Numbered from the stretch's first letter, positions 24,873 through 34,266 are shown. The stretch: 64,000 nucleotides of DNA from Methylobacterium aquaticum (GCF_016804325.1 NZ_CP043627.1:3175001-3239000); one strand, 5' to 3'. The notes: generated from the sequence alone by a model not told the origin. Numbers and translations are program-made.

Positions 24873-27017
24873 ATGAGCGAGACCGGGGCACTCGGCGCGG
24901 GCCGCATCTTCGTCCTGCCGACGCGGGCCGACCTGCTGGCGCTGACGCGCCGCAGCGACATCGTGCTGGCCGTCTCGGTGCTGACCATCCTGGTCGTGCT
25001 GATCTTCCCGCTGCCGGCCCTCCTGCTCGACCTCCTGCTGGCGGTCTCGATCATCCTGTCGGTCCTGATCCTGATGACCGGGCTGTTCATCGAGAACCCG
25101 CTCGAATTCACGGTCTTCCCGACGGTGCTGCTCATCACCACGATGCTGCGGCTGGCGCTCAACCTCGCCTCGACGCGGCTGATCCTCGGCCACGGCCACG
25201 AGGGCACGGCGGCGGCGGGGCACGTCATCGAGGCCTTCGGGCATTTCGTGATGGGCGGCAACTTCCTGATCGGGATCATCGTCTTCGCGATCCTGATCAT
25301 CGTGAACTTCGTCGTCATCACCAAGGGCTCGGGGCGCATCGCGGAAGTCGCGGCCCGCTTCTCCCTCGACGCGATGCCCGGCAAGCAGATGGCGATCGAC
25401 GCCGACCTCTCGGCGGGCCTCATCGACGAGAAGACCGCCCGCACCCGCCGCCAATCGCTCGAGGACGAATCCTCGTTCTTCGGCGCCATGGACGGCGCCT
25501 CGAAATTCGTCCGCGGCGACGCGATCGCGGCTTTGCTCATCACCTTCATCAACGTGGTGGGGGGCATCATCATCGGCGTCGCCCAGCAGGGCATGACCTT
25601 TGCCGATGCCGGCAAGACCTACACCCTGCTCACCGTCGGCGACGGCCTCGTCAGCCAGGTTCCGGCCCTGATCGTCTCGACGGCGGCCGGCCTCCTCGTC
25701 TCCAAGGCCGGCGTGCGCGGCGCCGCCGGCCGGGCGCTCGGTCGCCAGATCGCCAACTACCCCAAGGCGCTCGGCATGTCGGCCGGCGTGATGCTGCTCA
25801 TCGGGCTCCTGCCCGGCATTCCGATGCTGCCGTTCCTGTCGCTGGGCCTCGGGGCCGCCTACCTCGCCCGCCGCATCGCGCTTCTCCCCAAGCCCGTGGA
25901 CGAGGATGCCCCCGGCGGCGCCGTCACGGTCGACGGGGCCGTGACCGGGTCCGGCGCCGGGTCGGGCTCCTCCGCCAAGGAGGAGACCGCGGCCGACCTC
26001 CTCAAGCTCGACGACCTGAAGCTCGAGATGGGCTACGCGCTGCTCGCCCTCGTCAACGGGCCGGAGGGCCAGGACCGCCTCACCGACCAGATCCGGGCCC
26101 TGCGCCGGCAGCTCGCCGCCGAGCTCGGCTTCGTGATGCCCTCGGTGCGGATCCTCGACAACGTCCAGCTCGACGCCAACACCTACGTCGTGCGGGTGAA
26201 GGAGATCGAGGCCGGGACCGGCCAGGTCTTCCCGGGCCAGTTCATGGCGATGGACCCGATGGGCGGCCAGGTGCAGCTGCCCGGCCAGCACCTGATGGAG
26301 CCGACCTTCGGCCTGCCGGCGACCTGGGTCGATGCCAGCTTACGCGACGAGGCCCAGCTCAAGGGCTACACCGTGGTCGATGCCGCGACCGTGGTCTCGA
26401 CCCACCTGACCGAGGTGATCAAGGCCCACGTCTCCGACCTCCTCAACCACGTCGAGGTCCACAAGCTCCTGAAGGAACTGCCGAAGGAGCACGGCGAGCT
26501 CATCAAGGAGATCGTCCCGGCCCAGATCGCCACCACGGGCATCCAGCGGGTGCTGCAATACCTGCTCTCCGAGCGGGTCTCGATCCGCGACCTCGGCACC
26601 ATCGTCGAGGGCATCGCCGAGGTTTCCGGCCACATCAAGAATCCCCGCGACATCGTCGAGCACGTCCGCGCCCGCCTCGGCCGCCAGATCTGTGCGCAGT
26701 ACCAGGGTCCGGGCGGCGTCCTGCCGATCATCACCCTGTCGCCGGCCTGGGAGACCGCCTTCATGGAGGCGATCGTCGGCCACGGCGACGAGCGCCACTT
26801 GGCGATGCAGCCGTCCAAGCTGTCGGATTTCGTCACCACGGTGCGCGACCGCTTCGAGGAGGCGGCGCGGATGGGCGAGATGCCGGTCCTCGTCACCTCG
26901 GTCCAGTCCCGGCCCTTCGTGCGCTCGATCATCGAGCGCTTCCGCCGCGAGACCCCGGTGATGAGCCAGGCGGAGATCCACCCGCGGGCCCGCCTCAAGA
27001 CCGTCGGTTCGGTCTGA
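24873..27017 (+). CDS. flhA: Flagellar biosynthesis protein FlhA
   Basis: A 714-residue inner-membrane export-gate protein of the flagellar type III secretion system. The N-terminal half has about eight membrane segments and the FHIPEP signature block (ENPLEFTVFPTVLLITTMLR), and the cytoplasmic loop DAMPGKQMAIDADLSAGLIDE is present. The C-terminal half, after a Gly/Ser/Ala linker near residue 360, is the cytoplasmic docking domain that hands substrates to the gate, with VHKLLKELPKEHGELIKEIV typical. ATG 24873 is the likely start, with GGAAGG about 14 bases upstream. No other flagellar gene is in the window, so it stands apart from the main flagellar cluster. Confidence 0.95.
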   Translation: MSETGALGAGRIFVLPTRADLLALTRRSDIVLAVSVLTILVVLIFPLPALLLDLLLAVSIILSVLILMTGLFIENPLEFTVFPTVLLITTMLRLALNLASTRLILGHGHEGTAAAGHVIEAFGHFVMGGNFLIGIIVFAILIIVNFVVITKGSGRIAEVAARFSLDAMPGKQMAIDADLSAGLIDEKTARTRRQSLEDESSFFGAMDGASKFVRGDAIAALLITFINVVGGIIIGVAQQGMTFADAGKTYTLLTVGDGLVSQVPALIVSTAAGLLVSKAGVRGAAGRALGRQIANYPKALGMSAGVMLLIGLLPGIPMLPFLSLGLGAAYLARRIALLPKPVDEDAPGGAVTVDGAVTGSGAGSGSSAKEETAADLLKLDDLKLEMGYALLALVNGPEGQDRLTDQIRALRRQLAAELGFVMPSVRILDNVQLDANTYVVRVKEIEAGTGQVFPGQFMAMDPMGGQVQLPGQHLMEPTFGLPATWVDASLRDEAQLKGYTVVDAATVVSTHLTEVIKAHVSDLLNHVEVHKLLKELPKEHGELIKEIVPAQIATTGIQRVLQYLLSERVSIRDLGTIVEGIAEVSGHIKNPRDIVEHVRARLGRQICAQYQGPGGVLPIITLSPAWETAFMEAIVGHGDERHLAMQPSKLSDFVTTVRDRFEEAARMGEMPVLVTSVQSRPFVRSIIERFRRETPVMSQAEIHPRARLKTVGSV

Positions 27018-27288
27018 CGAGACGACCCGAAGATCTCGCTGAGCCACCCGCGCGGCGAGGCCACCGCCTCGACTTGCCGGGCGCGACCCCGCCCCGTCAT
27101 GGATTGGAATCGTTAAACTCTGCCCGCGCCGATCGACGTCCGATACCTGACCGTCCCTCCGAAAGCGGTAAGCCGCAACTTAATCCTCCCCTGGAGTGTG
27201 GGCCGCTCCCCGGCCCTTTGTGCCGGTTCGATAGGTCGCACCCTGGTCTAGCCTTCGCGGCGCAACACGGACACGGGGAGCAGGTCAG

Positions 27289-28488
27289 GTGGCGACCATC
27301 GGCATCGTCGGCACGGGATTCGTGGCCGATTACTACATGCGCTCCCTGGCGACCCTGCCGGAGGTGACGGTCGCCGGGGCCTGGGACATCGACCGGGACC
27401 GGCTGCACGCCTTCCGCATGTACTGGCGCGTCGAAGCCGCCGCGAGCCTCGACGACCTGATCGGCCGGCGGCCCGACCTGATCCTCAACCTGACCAATCC
27501 CGGCTCGCACTACGCCGTGAGCCTGGCCTGCCTGGAGGCGGGGCTGCCGGTCTACTCGGAAAAGCCGCTGGCGACCCGCCTCGACGACGCCCGCCACCTC
27601 CACCGGGTCGCCACCGAGCGGGGCGTGATGCTGGCCTCGGCCCCGTGCAGCGCGCTGGGCGAGAGCGCCCAGATCGTCTGGAAGGCCCTGCGCGAGCGGG
27701 TCATCGGCACGCCGCGCCTCGTCTATGCCGAGATCGACGACGGCTTCCTGATCCGGGCGCCGCACGAGACCTGGCGCAGCGAATCCGGCGCGCCCTGGCC
27801 GGTGCAGGACGAGCTGGCGGTGGGCTGCGCCCTCCAGCATGCCGGCTACTACCTGACCTGGCTGATCGCGATGTTCGGCTCGGTGACCCGGGTCGCGGCG
27901 GCCTCGGCCGAGGTGCTCGGCCTGACGCTGGCGGACGGGGCGAGGGCCGCGCCGACCTATGCCAGCGCCTCGCTGTTCTTCGAGAGCGGAGTGGTGGCGC
28001 GCCTGACCTGCTCGGTGGTGGCGCCGCACGACCATTCCTTACGCATCTTCGGCGACGAGGGCATCCTGGAGGTGGGCGAGTGCTGGTCGAACGACGCCCC
28101 CGTGCGGCTGCGCCGCCGGCATGTGGTGCGCCGCCGCCTGATCGATTCCCCCCTCGCCCGCCGCCTGCGCGTCGCGGGCCCGACCCACGCCAAGGTCGGG
28201 CGCAAGGGCGCGACGGCGATGAACTTCGCGCTGGGCCCGCAGGAGATGCTGGCGGCGCGGGCGGAAGGGCGCCCGAGCCGGCTCGATGCCGACCTCGCCC
28301 TGCACCTCACCGAGGTGGCCCTCGCGATCCAGGGCGCCGGCGACGGCACCGGCCACCAGGAGATCGCCTCCCGGGCCGGTGCGGTGGCGCCGATGCCGTG
28401 GGCGATGGACGACCGGGCGATGGCGGACCGGGCGATGGAAGGGCGGGCCAGGGATGATCGGGCAAGCGCCGACCGGGCGACGGCGTGA
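27289..28488 (+). CDS. Gfo/Idh/MocA family oxidoreductase
   Basis: A 399-residue NAD(P)-dependent dehydrogenase. The N-terminal Rossmann fold has [17 protein letters not shown] at residues 3-19. [14 protein letters not shown] (about 86-99) contains the family EKP motif, and the C-terminal alpha/beta domain includes [20 protein letters not shown] and [14 protein letters not shown]. The substrate is probably a sugar or sugar-like alcohol. The first codon is GTG. The last 30 residues are low-complexity repeats of a DRAM-like unit ([20 protein letters not shown]), not part of the fold. The 270 bases upstream hold no other gene. Confidence 0.88.
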   Translation: MATIGIVGTGFVADYYMRSLATLPEVTVAGAWDIDRDRLHAFRMYWRVEAAASLDDLIGRRPDLILNLTNPGSHYAVSLACLEAGLPVYSEKPLATRLDDARHLHRVATERGVMLASAPCSALGESAQIVWKALRERVIGTPRLVYAEIDDGFLIRAPHETWRSESGAPWPVQDELAVGCALQHAGYYLTWLIAMFGSVTRVAAASAEVLGLTLADGARAAPTYASASLFFESGVVARLTCSVVAPHDHSLRIFGDEGILEVGECWSNDAPVRLRRRHVVRRRLIDSPLARRLRVAGPTHAKVGRKGATAMNFALGPQEMLAARAEGRPSRLDADLALHLTEVALAIQGAGDGTGHQEIASRAGAVAPMPWAMDDRAMADRAMEGRARDDRASADRATA

Positions 28489-28547
28489 TCGGGCTGACGG
28501 CGCCGGTCCGGCATGCGAAAGGAGGCGCAGAACAGGAGGAATCCGCG

Positions 28548-29078
28548 ATGCCGCTCTACGCCCTCGACACCGTCAGCCCGATCCTGCCGGAGGATGGCAG
28601 CGCCTGGATCGCGCCCGACGCCCACGTGATCGGCCGCGTGCGGCTCGGCCGCGAGACCGGGGTGTGGTTCGGCGCGGTCATCCGCGGCGACAACGAGCCG
28701 ATCACGGTCGGCGACCGCACCAACATCCAGGAAGGCGCGGTGCTCCACACCGATGCGGGCTTCCCGCTCACCCTGGGCGAGGGCATCACCGTCGGGCACG
28801 GCGCCATCGTGCATGGCTGCACGATCGGCGACAACTCGCTCATCGGGATGGGCGCGACGATTCTCAACGGCGCCAGGATCGGCCGCAACTGCCTCGTCGG
28901 CGCCAACGCGCTGGTGACCGAAGGCAAGGAGTTTCCCGACAACAGCCTGATCGTCGGCGCCCCGGCCAAGGCGGTGCGGGTGCTGGACGAGGCGGCGGTG
29001 GCGGGCCTGCGCGCCTCGGCCGACCGCTACGTCGCCAATGCCAAGCGGTTTTCGCAAGGGCTGCGGCGGGTGGATTGA
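28548..29078 (+). CDS. Gamma carbonic anhydrase family protein
   Basis: A 176-residue left-handed beta-helix protein built from hexapeptide repeats ([38 protein letters not shown]). Three His in GAVLHTDAG and [10 protein letters not shown] are placed as the zinc ligands of gamma carbonic anhydrases, so CO2 hydration is plausible; related proteins also serve as acyltransferases or have no known activity. AGGAGGA lies eight bases before ATG 28548. It follows the oxidoreductase gene after 59 bases. Confidence 0.9.
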   Translation: MPLYALDTVSPILPEDGSAWIAPDAHVIGRVRLGRETGVWFGAVIRGDNEPITVGDRTNIQEGAVLHTDAGFPLTLGEGITVGHGAIVHGCTIGDNSLIGMGATILNGARIGRNCLVGANALVTEGKEFPDNSLIVGAPAKAVRVLDEAAVAGLRASADRYVANAKRFSQGLRRVD

Positions 29079-29129
29079 GGGGTTTTCGAGCGGGTTCCGG
29101 TGTTCGAGATGTAATCATTTTTTACGGGG

Positions 29130-29348
29130 TTATCGAAATCGGTAACCCCACCAAGCCCCGAATCCCCCGGGACGGGTGAGCGCTCCCGGCGTCATCTCGC
29201 GCTCCTTGTTCACCTGCGGCGCGTTGCGCAACGCCTCGCGTTCGCGGTCGATCTTGGCGGCGTTGCGCTTGATCGCTCGGGGGCCTGCCCAGGCGGCGGG
29301 CACGGCGAGCGCGGGAGGAACGAGGAGCAGAAGTTCGCATCCGTCCAT
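29130..29348 (-). CDS. Hypothetical small membrane-associated protein (72 aa)
   Basis: From ATG 29348, with GAAGGG upstream, the frame gives a hydrophobic N-terminal segment (CELLLLVPPALAVPAAWAG, about residues 4-22), a charged helix (RNAAKIDREREALRNAPQVN) and a Trp-containing end GGFGAWWGYRFR. The stop lies inside a perfect 10-base-pair hairpin (29126-29149). No family is recognised. Codon use is reasonable but the short length leaves some doubt. Confidence 0.5.
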   Translation of the reverse strand: MDGCELLLLVPPALAVPAAWAGPRAIKRNAAKIDREREALRNAPQVNKEREMTPGALTRPGGFGAWWGYRFR

Positions 29349-30002
29349 CACCGGAGCCCTTCGATCATCGATCTCGCCCACCCATGTCGGCCCCCGGCGA
29401 CCAAAGCCCGAACGATCATGGCGATAAACGTCGGTTGGCCCGGCGGAGGGGTGGCAGCCAGGGAAAACTCGGAGCTTGTTTGAGTGTGGTTTTCTGTCAA
29501 ATACTATATAAAATTAAGATCGTCCTGCCCTACTGCCTCATACCGAGAGCCTGATTGAGCAGGTTTTCTACCCAATATTTGAGGCGGACGGGATCATCCT
29601 ACCCTCTAAACTCATCCTGAGGTGCGAACGAAGTGAGCCTCGAAGGAGGGCTCCAGCTAGCTCGGAGATTTCTGGAGCCCTCCTTCGAGGTCAGTCCATC
29701 TCTGATGGACTGGCACCTCAGGATGAGGTCGTGGGTAGGAAGGGCTGGAACCGCACGTGAACGGTCCTGTCGTCAACCGTGGCCTCGCAACCGTGTATTG
29801 CTCTAGATTTTTGACTCTGCCGCATCTTTTGCGGCGGATCGATATCCCATTCGTTGGAAACTGCTCCAACGCTTCAGGGTCGAGCGCTGAGCGTTCCGCC
29901 TTTTCCTGGAACTTCAACGGTTATGAATCCCGGCTGCCGCTTTCGCGGCCTCGGGAAGGCGAGGAGGACGTCAGACCTGTAGGCCGCCCGGCCAGTCCAT
30001 TC
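29349..30002. other. Long intergenic region with AT-rich patch and repeats
   Basis: About 650 bases without a gene. Around 29480-29600 the sequence is unusually AT-rich for this genome (it includes ACTATATAAAATTAAG). Then comes repeat copy 4 (29611-29728). Near 29920-29957, ATGAATCCCGGCTGCCGCTT resembles half of the CGTCATTCCGGGG-type palindrome seen at 15671. Remaining parts show nothing I can name. Confidence 0.5.
29611..29728. repeat. ~120-bp palindromic repeat, copy 4 of 5
   Basis: CTCATCCTGAGGTGCGAAC at the left and CACCTCAGGATGAGG at the right, with CTCGAAGGAGGGCTCCAG and CTGGAGCCCTCCTTCGAGG inside. The first C of the usual CCTCATCC is an A in this copy. Confidence 0.85.
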
Positions 30003-30923
30003 TCAATTCGCCGGCACGGGCACCGGCGTCGCCGGCACGGCCACCGCGTCCGGCTGGAGCAGCGAGACGGTGATCGCCCGGGTGACGTGCTCGGCCATGC
30101 AGCGATAGCCGAGATCGGCGAGGCGGAAGCCGGCCCCGGACTGGGCGGTGTCGCCGCCCTTCAGCGCGCTGATCGCCCGGGTGGCGAGGTAGCGCATCGC
30201 CTCGTAGCGCTGGACCAGCGGCACCTGCTCGCGCTCGGCGACCTTCTGGATCGCCTGGACGAACTGGCGGTAATAGTCGTCCTTGGCGAGGCTCGCAGTG
30301 TATTGCGGATCGACCAGCACCACGTCGATGCCGTGCGACTTGATCCAGGCCACGGTCTCGGCCAGGGACTGCGAGAAATCCTCGATGTCGACGCGGGCGA
30401 GCGCGTCGTTGCCGCCGACCTGCCACACCACCAGATCTGGCTCGATCTCCGCCACCTGGTTGCGCAGGCGCTCCGCCGCCCCGAAGGCGATCTCGCCGGA
30501 GACGCCGCGGCTCTCCACCGTCACCTCGATGTCGGGGAGCGAGCGGGTGAGCGCGTCCTCGAGCCGCACCGGATAGGTGGCGGCGGTGCCAAGCCCCCCG
30601 GAATTGGAGCCGATGGTCAGAACCTGGACCGCGCGGTGCTCGCGCAGGGCCTTCTTCACCGCCTTGAGCTTGGCCAGGGTGTAGAGCTTGGACCCGGGCA
30701 CCCGGCATTCCGGCGAGAGGCTCGGATCGGGCGCGTCCGCACTCGGCGCGGTGGCCTGGAGCGCCGGGATCTCGGCATGGGCCGGCGCTTGCGCAGGCTG
30801 GACCTGAGCAGGCGGGGGCGTGGTCGATTGGGCCTGGACGGCGAAGCCGAGGCCGGCAACCAGGGCGACGCTCACGCCGCCGAGGAGGGACGGGGAGAGC
30901 GAGAGCGCCATTCGACGAACCAT
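30003..30923 (-). CDS. SGNH/GDSL hydrolase family secreted protein
   Basis: About 306 residues. The signal peptide (LLGGVSVALVAGLGFAVQA) is followed by a Pro/Gln/Ala-rich linker, then the hydrolase domain: block I LTIGSNSGGLG (with Ser and Asn near the usual GDS position), block II SRGVSGEIAFGAAERL, block III VVWQVGGNDALARV, and a later DVVLVDPQY. Such proteins act as esterases or O-acyltransferases on polysaccharides. The gene overlaps the end of the opgC-like gene by about 50 bases if ATG 30923 is the start (ATG 30911 and 30953 are alternatives), so the two are coupled. The pairing suggests envelope glycan modification. Confidence 0.8.
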   Translation of the reverse strand: MVRRMALSLSPSLLGGVSVALVAGLGFAVQAQSTTPPPAQVQPAQAPAHAEIPALQATAPSADAPDPSLSPECRVPGSKLYTLAKLKAVKKALREHRAVQVLTIGSNSGGLGTAATYPVRLEDALTRSLPDIEVTVESRGVSGEIAFGAAERLRNQVAEIEPDLVVWQVGGNDALARVDIEDFSQSLAETVAWIKSHGIDVVLVDPQYTASLAKDDYYRQFVQAIQKVAEREQVPLVQRYEAMRYLATRAISALKGGDTAQSGAGFRLADLGYRCMAEHVTRAITVSLLQPDAVAVPATPVPVPAN

Positions 30924-31969
30924 GCCGTGAAGGAGAGGGAGGCTACCCCGCATCCTACGACAAACACATCGGTCGCGAAACCTCCCCCCGTCCAGAACCG
31001 AATCAGTTGTGCACCGAGGCTGGCGATCGAGGCGACCGAGAACACGGCGAGGGAGTTGCGCCCGAGGCCGGCGAGCTGCCCGGTGAGCCAGCGCGCCCGC
31101 GGCTGGACCAGGCCGAACACCGCCTGGAAGGCGAGGAGCACGCCGAGGAAGTGGATCAGCCGGGCCGGCGACAGGTAGGACTTGTCGAAGATGAACAGGA
31201 GCCGGGGCTCCGGCACCGCCAGCGGATCGGGCCGCAGGTTGAACCAGGACAGGACCGCGCCGACGATCACGATGACGATGCCGAGCGGCATCAGCCGGCG
31301 GCGCCAGGCCAGGAACCGCTCCGAGCCGCGCCGCCATTCATGCGCCGCGAAGCCGAGCACCAGCAGCAACTGCCAGCACAGGGGGTTGAAGAACCAGTGC
31401 CCCTCCACCGGCCAGCTCGGGATGTTGATCTCGAAGACCAGGCTCACGGCATAGAGCAGGGCCGAGAGCCCGACCGCCAGCCCGAGATGCACCCGCGACA
31501 GGAGCACGAAGGCCGGCGCGAGGCCGAGCAGCACGACGTAGAGCGGCAGGATGTTGAAGAAGCCGAGCTGGTGCAGCAGCGTCACCCAGCCGACGGTGGC
31601 CTGGATCGGGTCGCTGAAGATCGGCCCGGCATTGTGCCATTCCACCAGCAAGGGGTTGTCGAGGTAGAGGGCCGCGCCCGCCAGCATCGCCAGCGCGATG
31701 GCCGTGACGACGAGCTGCGCCCGGTACACCTCGACCATGCGCGAGAGCAGCCGCAGGACCGTGCGCAGGGCCGGCTCCGGCACCCCGTCGCGCCCTCTCG
31801 TGGCGATGCCGATCGACCAGCCGGCCAGGAACACGAACAGCTCGGCCGCGTCCGAGATCCCGTACTGGGAATAGGTGTAGTTCTGGAAGACGTTGCCCGG
31901 GATGTGGTTGATGAAGATCGTGACCAGGGCGATGCCCCGCCAGAAATCGACCGCATTCGGTTCACGCAT
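30872..31969 (-). CDS. OpgC domain-containing membrane protein (acyltransferase-like)
   Basis: A 365-residue polytopic inner-membrane protein with about ten hydrophobic segments. The N-terminus MREPNAVDFWRGIALVTIFINHIPGN is the typical OpgC start, with the Arg and His of the acyltransferase-3-like core; SDAAELFVFLAGWSIG follows. OpgC adds succinyl or similar groups to periplasmic glucans in proteobacteria. It is translationally coupled to an SGNH hydrolase gene, an arrangement that mirrors acyltransferase-SGNH pairs working on surface glycans. Confidence 0.88.
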   Translation of the reverse strand: MREPNAVDFWRGIALVTIFINHIPGNVFQNYTYSQYGISDAAELFVFLAGWSIGIATRGRDGVPEPALRTVLRLLSRMVEVYRAQLVVTAIALAMLAGAALYLDNPLLVEWHNAGPIFSDPIQATVGWVTLLHQLGFFNILPLYVVLLGLAPAFVLLSRVHLGLAVGLSALLYAVSLVFEINIPSWPVEGHWFFNPLCWQLLLVLGFAAHEWRRGSERFLAWRRRLMPLGIVIVIVGAVLSWFNLRPDPLAVPEPRLLFIFDKSYLSPARLIHFLGVLLAFQAVFGLVQPRARWLTGQLAGLGRNSLAVFSVASIASLGAQLIRFWTGGGFATDVFVVGCGVASLSFTAWFVEWRSRSPRPSSAA

Positions 31970-32072
31970 GATGCCCGTGGTCCCTCATGCCCTGGTCACT
32001 CTCATGGATCTGCGGGCGCCGCCGGAGCGGTGGGGGCGCCCGTCCTGTCGCTCGGACGGCGGGGCCCCTGCC

Positions 32073-32456
32073 CTACTTCACGATCCGGTCGAGGCGGTTG
32101 TTGACGAAGAAGTACAGCTCCTTCGCGCCGGGCTCGGTGTAGAGCACCTGCACCTCGCGCTGGCCGCGCCCGCTCTCGCCGACGAGCACGTCGGTCGGCG
32201 GCTTGCCCTTCAGGCGCACCAGCTCGCACTCGCCGATGCCGGGGGCGATCTCCGTCGCGGTGCTCGGGACCGTGCCGGTGCAGGTGCCGTCCTGAGCCAG
32301 GACCGGCCCCCAGCTCGGGGTCGGCGGCGGGGCGGGTTTCGGCGGGCTCGCGAGGTTCACCGGCGGGGCGGCGCGGTCGGTGCTGCTGCACCCGGCCAAC
32401 GGCAGACCCGCCAGAGCCGCGCCCATCAGGGCGATTCCGATCACCGTCCGCCGCAT
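32073..32456 (-). CDS. Hypothetical lipoprotein
   Basis: A 127-residue protein with a lipoprotein signal: MRRTVIGIALMGAALAGLPLAGC, where LAGC is the lipobox and Cys 23 would be lipidated. A Pro-rich linker (PPVNLASPPKPAPPPTP) leads to a small domain with a Cys pair (GTCTGTVPST and GIGECELVR) and an end VQVLYTEPGAKELYFFVNNRLD. No named family is recognised. ATG 32456 lies 13 bases after the S10 peptidase stop, so it is the second gene of that operon. Confidence 0.78.
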   Translation of the reverse strand: MRRTVIGIALMGAALAGLPLAGCSSTDRAAPPVNLASPPKPAPPPTPSWGPVLAQDGTCTGTVPSTATEIAPGIGECELVRLKGKPPTDVLVGESGRGQREVQVLYTEPGAKELYFFVNNRLDRIVK

Positions 32457-32469
32457 CGTGCCCCGCCCG

Positions 32470-34020
32470 TCATCGACCCTCGGCGCCGCTGCGCCGCGCC
32501 GCCAGGGCCGTCTCGTAGAGGCGGAGCGCGTCCCCGCGCAAGGCCGCCCGCGAGCCTTTGCGGAAATAGAACATGTGGCCGCCGGGATAGACCGACAGGG
32601 AGAGGCGCTCGCTGCCGCCATAGGCCGGCATCTGGTCGAGGATCAGCTTGGAGGCGAAGTAGGGCGTGACGAGGTCGGTATAGCCGTGGGCGACGAGCAC
32701 CCGCAGGTCGCCGTCGAGGGACAGCGCCTGGCGCAGGTCGCTCACCACCTCCGGGGCGGAGCGGCCGCCGCCCCAGTTCCAGCCGAGGTTGACCGCGTTG
32801 TTGAGGAGTTCGTAGCGCAGGTTCGGCACCCGCCAGTTCAGGGTGCGGGCGGTGAGGTCGATGGCGGCGCTGGTGAGCGGCGCCACCATGGCGGTGAGGA
32901 CCGGGTCGGCGAAGCGGCCTTGCGCGGCGCTCGGATCCGGGTCCCAGCCGGTGATGCCGGTATCGTAGGCGCTCGCCACCCGCCCCGCATCGCGGTCGGC
33001 CTCGCGCTGGTAGCTGGCCCCCGCCACCCGGCCGGCCTGGCGGCGCACCAGGGCGGGATCGAGCCCGGTCAGGCCTGCGACGCGCTCGGTCATCCGGTCG
33101 ATGGCGGCCTTGTCCGCGGGTCCGCGCAGGAGGTCGGCGAGGTAGGGGCCGGTGGCATAGGCCTCCGCCGCCGCCATCCGGGCGGGGTCGGGGGTCTCGC
33201 CGCGCTTCTCCAGGCCGGCGGCGGCGAGCGAGGGCAGCCGCGTCACCGCGCCGAGCGGGTTGTGGCGCGGCGGCTGGAGATATCCGAAATCGAGGACCGG
33301 CGAGAGCAGGACCAGCCCGGAGAGCCCGATTCCGACGTCGTCCTGGAGCTTGCGTGCGACGAGGGGCCCGCGAAAGCCGCCATAGCTCTCGCCGAGGAAG
33401 AATTTCGGGGAGGTGAGCCGGTCGTTGGTGCGCAGCCAGCGGGCGATGACCGCCGACAGGACGGCCGCGTCGCTCTCGATGCCGTAATAGCGCTTCGCAT
33501 CGTCGCCGGTGGCGCGGCTGTAGCCGGTGCCGACGGGATCGATGAAGACGAGATCGGTGAAATCGAGCCAGGTCTCGTCGTTCGGCACCGTCACCGGCGC
33601 CATCGACGGGCTGATGCTGGTGCCCTCGAAGGGCAGGCGCCACGGCCCGACCGCCGCGAGGTTGAGATAGGCCGAGGCCGCGCCCGGCCCGCCATTGACC
33701 GCGAAGGTGACCGGCCGGGTCCGGGCCTCCTTGTCCGGCAGGGTGAAGGCCGTGACGGCGATCTCGGCCTGGAGCTTTCCGGACTCGTCGACCAGCGGCA
33801 GGCTGCCGGCCACCGCCGTGAATTTCAGGGTGCGGCCGTCGGAGAAGGTCAGGCTGTGCTGCGTCGTCGCGTCGGGGGGCAGGCGCCGGCCTTCGGGCTG
33901 GCGGGCTTCTTGGCGGGTTTCTTGGCGTGACTCTTGGCGGGCAGGCTGCGCGACAAGCGGCGCGGCTCCGAGACAGAGGGCCGCCGCGACGGTGAGGATC
34001 CGGGTCGTGATGTGGGTCAT
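32470..34020 (-). CDS. Serine carboxypeptidase-like S10 family peptidase
   Basis: A 516-residue exported alpha/beta hydrolase. A signal peptide (LTVAAALCLGAAPLVA) is followed by a Gln/Arg/Glu repeat linker (QESRQETRQEARQ). The fold markers are VNGGPGAASAYLNL (oxyanion region, about 108-121), VFIDPVGTGYS, the nucleophile Ser 212 in LGESYGG, Asp in HGYTDLVTP and His in YPGGHMFYF. The enzyme would trim C-terminal residues from peptides in the periplasm. It is followed after 13 bases by a lipoprotein gene. Confidence 0.9.
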   Translation of the reverse strand: MTHITTRILTVAAALCLGAAPLVAQPARQESRQETRQEARQPEGRRLPPDATTQHSLTFSDGRTLKFTAVAGSLPLVDESGKLQAEIAVTAFTLPDKEARTRPVTFAVNGGPGAASAYLNLAAVGPWRLPFEGTSISPSMAPVTVPNDETWLDFTDLVFIDPVGTGYSRATGDDAKRYYGIESDAAVLSAVIARWLRTNDRLTSPKFFLGESYGGFRGPLVARKLQDDVGIGLSGLVLLSPVLDFGYLQPPRHNPLGAVTRLPSLAAAGLEKRGETPDPARMAAAEAYATGPYLADLLRGPADKAAIDRMTERVAGLTGLDPALVRRQAGRVAGASYQREADRDAGRVASAYDTGITGWDPDPSAAQGRFADPVLTAMVAPLTSAAIDLTARTLNWRVPNLRYELLNNAVNLGWNWGGGRSAPEVVSDLRQALSLDGDLRVLVAHGYTDLVTPYFASKLILDQMPAYGGSERLSLSVYPGGHMFYFRKGSRAALRGDALRLYETALAARRSGAEGR

Positions 34021-34100
34021 GACGTCTCCTCGCGGGCGGGGGCCCTGGTCTATTCCACGACTGCCGCTCCCCTTCCTTCGAAAGATCGGGCGCGGGTTAC

Positions 34101-34266
34101 CCCCTCCCCCCTCTGCGGGGGAGGGTGCCCCACGGAGTGGGGCGGGAGAGGGGCAGCGCGACGCTGCTCCAGGTGGCGCCCTTCACCTCGGTCGCGACCT
34201 CTCCGGAAGCGGCGTCCCCTCTCCCGGCTCACTCCGTTCGCCACCCTCCCCGCAGAGGGGGGAGGG
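34101..34266. repeat. CCTCCCCCCTCTGCGGGGGAGGG-type palindromic repeat (family copy)
   Basis: Close relative of the element at 19781: the same outer hairpin (CCCTCTGCGGGGGAGGGT), an inner GCCCCACGGAGTGGGGC in place of GCCCGGCGGAGCCGGGC, GGGAGAGGGGCAGCGCGACG, and a complementary right half (CCCTCTCCCGG ... CCACCCTCCCCGCAGAGGG). The differing inner hairpins keep pairing, so structure is conserved over sequence. It lies between holC and the S10 peptidase gene. Confidence 0.75.

Noticed and set aside
29126..29149. Hairpin at the end of the small membrane-protein gene as a terminator
   Set aside because: It is a perfect 10-base-pair stem, but for the leftward gene it is followed by A residues rather than T, and it includes the stop codon.
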